Source: Actinomadura sp. KC216
GTDB taxonomy: Bacteria > Actinomycetota > Actinomycetes > Streptosporangiales > Streptosporangiaceae
DNA length: 33,298 bases
Direction: 5' to 3'
Assembly (NCBI RefSeq): GCF_004348535.1
Contig: NZ_SMJX01000065.1
Location: forward strand, 1 to 33,298
In this document: one piece after another, positions 26,798-33,298 of the stretch
How positions within the stretch are numbered: the stretch's first letter is position 1
Layout: every line of letters begins with the position of its first letter
Program-made: the position numbers and the translations under genes
Notes under the pieces: generated by a model
What the model was told of the DNA's origin: nothing
Seen by the model: only the letters and a program-made list of their open reading frames with translations
Database searches by the model: none

Positions 26798-27559
26798 GTG
26801 GAGGACACGGCGCAGGCCATCGCGAATCTGACGCAGGAACGATGGGAGGCCAACGCGGAGTACTGGGTCAAGGTCATCAGGGAGCGCCGTGACCGGTACC
26901 GGACGGAGCTGACCGACGCCGCCGTCCTCGACGCCATCGGGCCCGCCGGGGGCCTGCGCGTCCTGGACGCGGGCTGCGGCGAGGGCTACCTCTCCCGCAC
27001 GCTGGCCGCCGCCGGCGCGGACGTCGACGGCATCGACGCCTGCCAGAGCCTCGTGGACGCGGCGGCCTCGTACCCGTCGCCGGAGGGCACGGCCAGGTTC
27101 ACCTACGCCAGCGTCGACGACCTGCCCTTCGAGGACGACACGTTCGACCTGGTCGTCTGCAACCACCTGTTCAGCCACCTGCCGGACCCGACCGACGCGC
27201 TCCGCGAGATCGCCCGGGTCCTGAAGAGCGGCGGGCGGCTGATCCTGCTGACCCTGCACCCCTGCTTCTACGTGGAGCACGCCGAGCGCGGCGCGTCGGC
27301 CAGCATCCCGGCGTCGCAGTACTTCACGTCCCGGGGCATCGAGCAGCGGTTCCTGGTGGACGGGCTCGAATCCCCCTCGATGGTGACATCGTGGCTCCGG
27401 CCGCTGGAGTTCTATGCTGGAACGCTCCGAGACTCCGGATTCGTCATCGCCGACCTGCGCGAACCGCACCCGTCGGAAGAGCAGATGCGCGACGACCCGT
27501 GGTGGCGCCGGGGCTTCCCGACGGCGATCTTCATCCTCCTCATCGCGGAGCTCCGCTAG
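26798..27559 (+). CDS. Class I SAM-dependent methyltransferase
   Basis: 253 residues from GTG at 26798, with GGGGAG just upstream. Motif I is VLDAGCGEGYLSRTLA (glycine loop binding AdoMet), then an acidic end of the second strand (VDGIDACQSLVDAA), the motif around DDLPFEDDTFDLVVCNHLFSHLPDP, and the ARVLKSGGRLILLTLHP strand. This is the Methyltransf_11 pattern of small-molecule methyltransferases. A short N-terminal helix (TQERWEANAEYWVKVIRERR) precedes the fold. The substrate cannot be inferred. It follows the unknown HTH protein and precedes a second, smaller methyltransferase. Confidence 0.9.
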   Translation: MEDTAQAIANLTQERWEANAEYWVKVIRERRDRYRTELTDAAVLDAIGPAGGLRVLDAGCGEGYLSRTLAAAGADVDGIDACQSLVDAAASYPSPEGTARFTYASVDDLPFEDDTFDLVVCNHLFSHLPDPTDALREIARVLKSGGRLILLTLHPCFYVEHAERGASASIPASQYFTSRGIEQRFLVDGLESPSMVTSWLRPLEFYAGTLRDSGFVIADLREPHPSEEQMRDDPWWRRGFPTAIFILLIAELR

Positions 27560-27607
27560 CCGCCACCGGCTCCGCCGGGCCGTGCCGCCGGGCGTAGAGT
27601 CGGCCGC

Positions 27608-28195
27608 ATGGACGATGTGCCACCGGACCTGGCCGGGCATCCGGACAGGCTCCGGTGGAACGCCAGATACGGGGACGCTCCTGCACTGACGGCCGTCCAC
27701 CCGCTGGCGGAGCGGGCGCTGGCGCTCGACCTTCCGGACGGCGGCGTGCTCGATCTGGCGTCCGGGCCGTCCGGCAGCGCCCTGCACGCCGCCGGATCCG
27801 GGCGGGCCGTCACCGCCGTCGACGTCTCCGAGATCGCCCTGGACCGGCTCGGCGCCGAGGCGTCGCGCCGCGGGCTCGGCTCGCTGATCACGCTCGTCCA
27901 GGCGGACCTGGGCGCCTGGCGGCCCGATCCGTCCGGGTATGCGCTGGTGCTGTGCACGGGTTTCTGGGACCGTGCCGTGTTCGGCCGCGCGGCCCCGGCC
28001 GTCCTGGACGGCGGCGCGCTCGCCTGGGAGGCGTTCACCGAGGACGCGCGGCGCGCCCGGCCCGGCCTGCCCGCCGAATGGTGCCTGGCCGCCGGAGAGC
28101 CCGCCTCGCTCCTCCCCCGCGGCTTCACCGTCCTGCAGCAGGCCGACGACGCGAACACCGGCAAGCGCCGCCTCCTCGCCCGCAAAGCCCGCTAA
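27608..28195 (+). CDS. Small class I SAM-dependent methyltransferase, TehB-like
   Basis: 195 residues. It opens HPDRLRWNARYGD, a pattern shared with TehB-like and thiol methyltransferases, followed by motif I VLDLASGPSGSALHAA, the second-strand acidic loop VTAVDVSEIALDRL, then LVQADLGAWRPDPSGYALVLCTGFWDRAVF and the ALAWEAF strand. The glycine loop ends in Pro-Ser-Gly rather than Gly-x-Gly, slightly unusual but within the family. Tellurite or other small-molecule methylation is the known role of relatives; the substrate here is unknown. It ends just before the convergent xthA gene. Confidence 0.82.
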   Translation: MDDVPPDLAGHPDRLRWNARYGDAPALTAVHPLAERALALDLPDGGVLDLASGPSGSALHAAGSGRAVTAVDVSEIALDRLGAEASRRGLGSLITLVQADLGAWRPDPSGYALVLCTGFWDRAVFGRAAPAVLDGGALAWEAFTEDARRARPGLPAEWCLAAGEPASLLPRGFTVLQQADDANTGKRRLLARKAR

Positions 28196-28223
28196 CGGGC
28201 CGGCGGACTGGCGGGCCGGCGGG

Positions 28224-29045
28224 CTAATCGAGGTCCACGACCACGGGAGCGTGGTCGGACGGCCCCTTCCCCTTCCGCGCCTCCCGGTCGACGTAGGCGG
28301 ACCGGACACGCCCGGCGACGTCCTCGCTCGCATAGAACAGGTCGATCCGCATCCCCATGTTCTTGTGGAACATCCCGGCCCGGTAATCCCAGTAGGTATA
28401 AGGGTGAGGGCCCTTCATGGGGGTCGGGACCACGTCGCGGAGGCCCAGGGCCTGGAGGTCGGCGAGCGCCTGGCGTTCGGGCGGGGTGACATGCGTGGAG
28501 CCGATGAACACCGACGGGTCCCAGACGTCCTCGTCCGTGGGGGCGACGTTGTAGTCGCCGCACGCGACCAGGGGCGTCCCGGCGGCCAGTTCGGTGGCGA
28601 GCGCCTCGCGGAGCGCCGCGAACCATTCGAGCTTGTAGGCGTAGTGCGCCGACTCGGGAGTGCGGCCGTTCGGCGCGTACAGCGACCAGACCCGGACGCC
28701 GCCGCACGTGGCGCCGACCGCGCGGGCCTCCGGCGCCAGCAGGACGGGCTCGGTCAGCTTCGTCTGCGGGTCCGTGGCCTCGCCCTCGTACGCCGGCGCG
28801 CCCGGGAAGCCGTTGGAGACGTCCTCGATCCCGACCCTGGACAGGATCGCCACGCCGTTCCAGCGGCCGTCGCCGTGCGCGGCGGTGGCGTAGCCGAGCT
28901 CCTCGACCTCGGCGGCCGGGAACTGGTCCGCGCGGCACTTGGTCTCCTGGAGGCAGACCACGTCCGGCGCGGTCTCGTCCAGCCAGGCGAGGAGGCGGGG
29001 CAGGCGGGCCTTGACGGAGTTGACGTTCCACGTCGCGAGGCGCAT
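28224..29045 (-). CDS. xthA: Exodeoxyribonuclease III
   Basis: 273 residues, usual length. It removes nucleotides from 3' ends of duplex DNA and cuts at abasic sites. All signature parts of the EEP-fold AP endonuclease are present: TWNVNSVKARL (Asn7), CLQETK (metal Glu34), LYAPNG (catalytic Tyr), ACGDYNVAP (Asp and Asn), MRIDLFYAS and PSDHAPVVVDL (catalytic Asp-His pair). The ATG at 29045 begins MRLATWNVN as in most orthologues. It converges with the small methyltransferase gene. Confidence 0.96.
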   Translation of the reverse strand: MRLATWNVNSVKARLPRLLAWLDETAPDVVCLQETKCRADQFPAAEVEELGYATAAHGDGRWNGVAILSRVGIEDVSNGFPGAPAYEGEATDPQTKLTEPVLLAPEARAVGATCGGVRVWSLYAPNGRTPESAHYAYKLEWFAALREALATELAAGTPLVACGDYNVAPTDEDVWDPSVFIGSTHVTPPERQALADLQALGLRDVVPTPMKGPHPYTYWDYRAGMFHKNMGMRIDLFYASEDVAGRVRSAYVDREARKGKGPSDHAPVVVDLD

Positions 29046-29180
29046 CTCCCCAGCCTGCCATCCCGGCCCGCCGTCCCGCGCCGGCGCGCGGGCCTGGGCG
29101 CCGCGGCGCGCGGGCTTGAGAGTTGCGGGCGGAGGAGTATCCTGGCGGTCCCCCCTGCCCTAGGCGCACGGCCCTACGGG

Positions 29181-29386
29181 GGCCGGGTGACCGGAAGATT
29201 GCGAGTCGGCCCCGTCCCTGTCACGCGGCGCCCATCCACGCCGCATGACCGGTACATTGCGGGTCGGCCCGTTGCGGTCGCTCGGCGCCCTGACAGGCCG
29301 CGTGACCGATAGGTTGCGGGTTGGCCCGTCCCGGTCTCCGGGGGCCGCGCAGCGGCCCGTGTGACCGGTAGATTGCGGGTCGGCCT
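29181..29386 (+). repeat. Four tandem repeats of about 58 bp in an intergenic region
   Basis: A 25-bp core close to GTGACCGGTAGATTGCGGG plus TCGGCC recurs at 29187, 29245, 29302 and 29361, at intervals of 58, 57 and 59 bp. The ~33 bp between cores are also related (for example the CCCGTCCC-GGTC part in copies 1 and 3). Each core holds a box similar to the actinobacterial -10 hexamer (AAGATT, TACATT, TAGGTT, TAGATT), so a multi-promoter or regulator array is possible. It lies upstream of the FKBP gene, 90 bp from its start. The reverse-strand reading frame across it is repetitive and I do not take it as a gene. Confidence 0.85.
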
Positions 29387-29475
29387 TCTTTGCGCGGTTT
29401 TCACGCTGTGCTTAGACCGACCCTGGAAGGGTGGTCTTTCCGTGATGTCGTCGAACCCGGAGCGAGTGAGGAATC

Positions 29476-30639
29476 ATGTCCGAGGATGACAAGCCCGGGG
29501 GCAAGCCGGCGATCAAGGCGAAGGCGAAGATCCCGAACGCCAAGAACATCCGCAGCGCGGAGTTCACCCCGCACGGCATCAGCGCCGGGCGCGGCAGCGG
29601 GCTCGGCCGGCCCTCCGCGCCGTCCGCGCTGACCGCCAAGCAGGCGCGCAAGCGGCGGATCATGATGATCGCGGGGATGGTGGTGGTCGCGATGGCGATC
29701 ACCGGCGGCGTCGTGTGGTGGGTGAACCGCCCCGGGCCCGAGATCGAGGTGACCGGGAAGTTCGCGTCCGAACCGAAGGTCGACATCCCCACCGATCTCG
29801 CGCCGGAGGGCACGCGCACGACGACGACCGTCCCGATCCGGGGCACCGGTCCCAAGATCGCCGACGGTGACACGCTGTACGTCCAGTACGCCTTCTACCA
29901 GTGGTCCAAGGACAAGGACGAAGAGGACAGCTCCAAGAAGAGCACGAGCAAGCAGCTCGGGTCGTCCTACAAGCAGGAGGCGCAGGGCCAGCAGACGCGG
30001 CCGCTCGTCGTCGGCAAGAGCGGCATCAAGGGCTTCGACAAGGGCATGATCGGCCAGACGGCCGGCAGCCGGGTCGTCATGCAGATCCCGCCGAAGGACG
30101 GCTTCGGCAAGGACGGCGAGCAGCTCGGGCTCAGCGGCACCGACTGGGTCGTCTTCGTCGTGGACGTGCAGGCCGTCGTCCCGAAGAACGCCGCCCCGCA
30201 GGGGACGAAGAAGGAGCTCGACGACAAGAAGCTCCCGAAGGTCGAGGACCAGGGGGCCGGCAAGGCTCCCAAGGTCACGATCCCCAAGGGCGAGGACGCG
30301 CCTGAGAAGCTCCAGATCAAGACGCTCGTCGAGGGCACCGGCCCGGCGCTCGCGAAGGGCGACGAGGCGGTCGTCAACTACCAGGGCAAGATCTGGGACA
30401 CGGGCAAGGAGTTCGACTCCACCTGGGGCCAGGGCGGCGCGCCCGCCAAGTTCCCGATCGGCACCGGCGGCACCGTCCCGGGCTTCGACAAGGGCCTGAC
30501 CGGCGCGAAGATCGGCAGCCGGGTGCTGCTGGTCCTGCCGCCGGCGGAGGGCTACGGCAAGAAGGGCAGCCCGCCGAACATCAAGGGCGACGACACCCTG
30601 GTGTTCGTGGTGGACATCATCGCCAAGATCCAGAAGTGA
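29476..30639 (+). CDS. Membrane-anchored protein with two FKBP-type prolyl isomerase domains
   Basis: 387 residues. A ~58-residue basic cytosolic leader (KPAIKAKAKIPNAKN) is followed by one TM helix (61-83, ending VVWWVN); the rest is outside. Domain 1 (about 105-235) is divergent: it lacks the FDS strand, has a Lys/Asp/Ser-rich insert, and has Phe for the active-site Tyr (DGFGKDG). Domain 2 (about 280-387) is canonical: VVNYQGKIW, EFDSTW, FPIG, TVPGFDKGL (Phe for the usual Trp) and AEGYGKKG. FKBPs catalyse cis-trans isomerisation of prolines and aid folding; here of exported proteins. It is followed by a strong hairpin and then a penicillin-binding protein. Confidence 0.92.
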   Translation: MSEDDKPGGKPAIKAKAKIPNAKNIRSAEFTPHGISAGRGSGLGRPSAPSALTAKQARKRRIMMIAGMVVVAMAITGGVVWWVNRPGPEIEVTGKFASEPKVDIPTDLAPEGTRTTTTVPIRGTGPKIADGDTLYVQYAFYQWSKDKDEEDSSKKSTSKQLGSSYKQEAQGQQTRPLVVGKSGIKGFDKGMIGQTAGSRVVMQIPPKDGFGKDGEQLGLSGTDWVVFVVDVQAVVPKNAAPQGTKKELDDKKLPKVEDQGAGKAPKVTIPKGEDAPEKLQIKTLVEGTGPALAKGDEAVVNYQGKIWDTGKEFDSTWGQGGAPAKFPIGTGGTVPGFDKGLTGAKIGSRVLLVLPPAEGYGKKGSPPNIKGDDTLVFVVDIIAKIQK

Positions 30640-30668
30640 CATGGCGCGGCCCGGCCGCGCTGTGAGAG

Positions 30669-30696
30669 GGGCGGGGACCCGGCCGGGTCCCCGCCC
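30669..30696. terminator. Strong terminator hairpin after the FKBP gene
   Basis: GGGCGGGGACCC and GGGTCCCCGCCC form a perfect 12-bp stem around GGCC, 30 bp after the FKBP stop, with TT following. This is a typical actinobacterial terminator without a long T-tract. Confidence 0.85.
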
Positions 30697-30856
30697 TTCG
30701 GCGTTTCCGGGGAAAGTTCATGATGCGACATGCGCCACGACAACCGGGACGGCGCATTACCCGTCCTCCTAATGGGAACACGGGACTGTGCATTGGGCGG
30801 CCCATCCCATCGATCCCCTCAGGTATCGTCGGTAACGCATTATTCACGGGGGGCTT

Positions 30857-33298
30857 GTGAGCAACGGCAGAAAGGGCCCGGAGGGCGAGGAGCGCACCGG
30901 GCCGGGCGAGGCGGGCCGGGCCGGCGCCGAGCACGTCAGGCAACGGGTCGCGCCACCGGCCGGCGGGGACGGTCCCTCGACCGCCACGCCGGCCGAGCAC
31001 ACCGGAGAAACCGCCCAAGACTCCGAATTCGCCCGCAGGGACGACATATCTCAGAACGGCGACAAGAGCGACGGCGACGCCGTCCCGGCGACGGACGGGG
31101 CGGAATCCCCGCACGCCGATAACACCGACGACACCGGTAAGACGGTGACCGGCACGGATACCTCGGCGAGGGCGGAGGGTGTCGGAGAGTCCGGGAACGG
31201 TGATACCAAGACCATGCCCGCCGCCGCCTCGTCCAAGCAGGGAGGACCGCCCGAGCGCGTGCCGGGCCGGGGAGCCGGCGGCGACGGCAGAGGCGGCAGG
31301 GGCGGCAAGGGGCCGCGCGAGCCGCGGAGCCGGCGCTCGCGCTACCTGCGGCGGGCCCTGTTCGTCCTGCTCGGGTTCATCGGGTTCTTCATCGCCGCGT
31401 TCGGCATCGCCTACATGTTCACGCCGGTGCCGTCTCCGCAGGAGGAGGCGATCGCGCAGGGCCCGACGTTCTACTACTCCGACGGCGAGACGCAGATCGC
31501 GAAGACCGGCGTCAACCGCGACGCGGTCAAGCTCGACCGGATCCCGAAGAGCACCCGCGACGCGGTGATCGCCGCGGAGAACCGCAGCTTCTACGACGAC
31601 CCCGGCGTCTCGGTGTCGGGCACGACCCGGGCGCTGTGGTCCACGGTGAGCGGGCGGCAGCTCCAGGGCGGGTCGACGATCACGCAGCAGATGGTCCGGA
31701 ACTACTACGGCGGCATCGGCAAGGAGGTCTCCGTCACCCGCAAGCTCAAGGAGGTGATGGTGTCGCTGAAGGTCGGCCGGGAGAAGTCCAAGGACTGGAT
31801 CCTGGAGCAGTACCTCAACACCATCTACTTCGGGCGCGACGCGTACGGGGTGCAGGCCGCCGCCAAGGCCTACTACGGCAAGGACGTCTCGGAGCTGACC
31901 CCCGCCGAGGGCGCCTACCTCGCCGCCGCGATCCAGCAGCCCAGCAACTTCGCCGACCCGACCGGGGCGCAGCGCGCCACCGCCGAGCAGCGCTGGCGTT
32001 CCGTCCTCGACAACATGGTGCGGGACGGGGTCGTGAGCCCCGCCGAGGCCGCGTCGATGAAGTTCCCGGTGCCGCGGAAGGCGCACATCACCGACGTCCT
32101 CAAGGGCCAGCGAGGCTACATGGTCAACGTGGCCAAGAAGGAGCTCATCGAGCGCCGCGGCTACAGCGAGGACGAGATCAACCGCAGCGGGCTGAAGATC
32201 ACCACCACGTTCGACAAGCGGCTGATGGACGCGATGCGCCGGTCGGTGAACCAGAACGTCCCCGAGGGGATGAACGAGAAGATCCGGACGGGCGCCGTGT
32301 CGGTCGACCCGCGCACCGGGCAGGTCCTCGCGTTCTACGGCGGCCGCGGCTACCTGGAGGAGGCGCTGAGCAGCTCCTTCGGCGACTGGGCGCAGGCCGG
32401 GTCCGGGTTCAAGCCGATCGCGCTCGCCGCCGCGCTGGAGGACGGCAAGTCCCTCAGCACCACCTACGACGGGAGCTCCCCGCAGTACTTCGGCGGCCAC
32501 GCCATCGAGAACAACGAGAACGAGAGCTTCGGGTCGGTGAACCTCGTCACCGCCACGCAGCGCTCCGTCAACACCGCGTACGTGAACCTCGCCAAGGACA
32601 TCGGCAACAAGAAGATCGTCGAGATGGCCGAGAAGATGGGCATCCCCGAGGAGCAGATGAAGCCCGAGCAGCGCGCCGCGGCGACCCTGCCGCTCGGGAT
32701 CGTGTCGCTGCATCCCGTCCAGCAGGCGGGCGTGTACGCGACGTTCGCGTCCGAGGGCGTGCACCGGACGCCGTTCGTGGTGAAGTCCGTCACCGACAAC
32801 GCCGACCACAAGCGCACGTTCAGCGAGAAGGGCGAGCGGGCGCTCAGCCAGCAGAACGCGCGGGACGCCACGTACGCGATGCAGCAGGTCGTCCGCGGCG
32901 GCACCGGGACGGCCGCGCAGCTGCCCGACGGCCGCGACGTCGCCGGCAAGACCGGCACCACCGACGAGGGCCGCGCGATCTGGTTCAACGGCTTCATCCC
33001 GCAGATGGCGACGTCCGTGGCGATGTTCCGCAGCGACGGCAAACCGCTGAACATCCCCGGGTACGGCGCGTTCGGCGGGCAGCTGCCCGCGCAGATGTGG
33101 CGGACGTACATGAGCGACGCCGTGAACATCAAGGGCTACGAGCCGGAGTCGTTCGGGGAGCCGTCGAGCCGCCCCGGCGGCGGCTGGACCGGGCCGCCGG
33201 ACGGCATCGGCCCCGGCCGGACGCAGGAGCCGGACACCGGCGAGCCGTCCGAGCCGCCGCCCACGGACCTGCCGAGCATCCCGGCACCGCCCACCGAC
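30857..33298 (+). CDS. Class A penicillin-binding protein, C-terminus cut by window edge
   Basis: The GTG at 30857, preceded by GGGGGG, opens a frame that runs to the window end (814 codons, no stop). A long, charged, low-complexity cytosolic region (about 1-160) is followed by a TM helix (about 165-190). The glycosyltransferase domain (GT51) shows AAENRSFYDDPGV (catalytic Glu near 240), GGSTITQQM, TRKLKE and ILEQYLNTIYFG. The transpeptidase domain shows SGFK (S-x-x-K, Ser near 516), SVN near 571 and KTGTTD near 699. A Pro/Gly-rich tail begins before the edge. It polymerises and crosslinks peptidoglycan. The Glu-Asn of motif 1, in place of Glu-Asp, is common in actinobacteria. Confidence 0.93.
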   Translation, partial: MSNGRKGPEGEERTGPGEAGRAGAEHVRQRVAPPAGGDGPSTATPAEHTGETAQDSEFARRDDISQNGDKSDGDAVPATDGAESPHADNTDDTGKTVTGTDTSARAEGVGESGNGDTKTMPAAASSKQGGPPERVPGRGAGGDGRGGRGGKGPREPRSRRSRYLRRALFVLLGFIGFFIAAFGIAYMFTPVPSPQEEAIAQGPTFYYSDGETQIAKTGVNRDAVKLDRIPKSTRDAVIAAENRSFYDDPGVSVSGTTRALWSTVSGRQLQGGSTITQQMVRNYYGGIGKEVSVTRKLKEVMVSLKVGREKSKDWILEQYLNTIYFGRDAYGVQAAAKAYYGKDVSELTPAEGAYLAAAIQQPSNFADPTGAQRATAEQRWRSVLDNMVRDGVVSPAEAASMKFPVPRKAHITDVLKGQRGYMVNVAKKELIERRGYSEDEINRSGLKITTTFDKRLMDAMRRSVNQNVPEGMNEKIRTGAVSVDPRTGQVLAFYGGRGYLEEALSSSFGDWAQAGSGFKPIALAAALEDGKSLSTTYDGSSPQYFGGHAIENNENESFGSVNLVTATQRSVNTAYVNLAKDIGNKKIVEMAEKMGIPEEQMKPEQRAAATLPLGIVSLHPVQQAGVYATFASEGVHRTPFVVKSVTDNADHKRTFSEKGERALSQQNARDATYAMQQVVRGGTGTAAQLPDGRDVAGKTGTTDEGRAIWFNGFIPQMATSVAMFRSDGKPLNIPGYGAFGGQLPAQMWRTYMSDAVNIKGYEPESFGEPSSRPGGGWTGPPDGIGPGRTQEPDTGEPSEPPPTDLPSIPAPPTD

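Noticed and set aside
29181-29386. CRISPR array
   Set aside because: The parts between cores are related to each other rather than unique, the copies vary and no cas gene is present.
29174-29404. A 76-codon reverse frame over the 58-bp repeats
   Set aside because: It translates the tandem repeat into a low-complexity Arg/Thr/Pro chain; no ribosome binding site and no relation to any family.

Overview
The window is very GC-rich DNA with strong G/C preference at third codon positions, actinobacterial gene families (DUF5753 regulators, DUF6221, SUFU-domain protein, RsbW-like kinases, actinobacterial class A PBP) and few T-tracts. This points to a filamentous actinomycete; Actinomadura or a relative is my guess from overall gene flavour, not a demonstrated placement.

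Layout. 1-407: start of a DHA2-type drug exporter. 764-3409: a SUFU-domain protein and a DUF5753 regulator with three HTH segments. 3456-5534: a small membrane protein, a gene-poor stretch ending in a strong hairpin, and a HEAT-repeat protein. 5655-7118: a full-length Rpn-like PD-(D/E)xQ nuclease followed by two stand-alone copies of its C-terminal module. 7320-7967: a divergent CRP/FNR regulator, then a terminator-like hairpin. 8174-14220: a compact four-gene operon (nucleotide-cyclase-like protein, STAND-like P-loop NTPase, SPFH-like long coiled-coil protein, DUF4407 membrane protein). 14225-17824: metH under a well-formed SAH riboswitch. 18006-21749: a DUF6221 protein, a NERD-nuclease/UvrD-helicase fusion and a frameshifted HpnB-like glycosyltransferase. 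21836-24314: type I R-M HsdM and HsdS, with no HsdR in the window. 24592-28195: an RsbW-like ATPase coupled to a His-rich repeat protein, an HTH protein of unknown family and two methyltransferases. 28224-33298: exonuclease III, a ~58-bp tandem repeat, a two-domain FKBP and a class A penicillin-binding protein cut by the window edge.

The most interesting locus is 8174-14220. The C-terminus of the cyclase-like protein and the N-terminal region of the NTPase carry the same 22-residue motif (KAVYN[VI]F, 11 residues, GFxE) with no gaps. A tail motif on one protein matched by a head motif on its P-loop NTPase neighbour resembles the homotypic (amyloid-type) coupling motifs of bacterial NLR/STAND systems. 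The two downstream genes would supply a scaffold and a membrane anchor. I infer a membrane-associated signalling or defence complex; nothing in the sequence proves the function.

The second notable locus is the Rpn-like cluster, where free-standing C-terminal modules beside the nuclease could be inhibitors, by analogy with the intragenic RpnS antitoxins of E. coli. Together with HsdMS and the NERD-helicase, the window has the look of an accessory, defence-rich region set among housekeeping genes (metH, xthA, FKBP, PBP).
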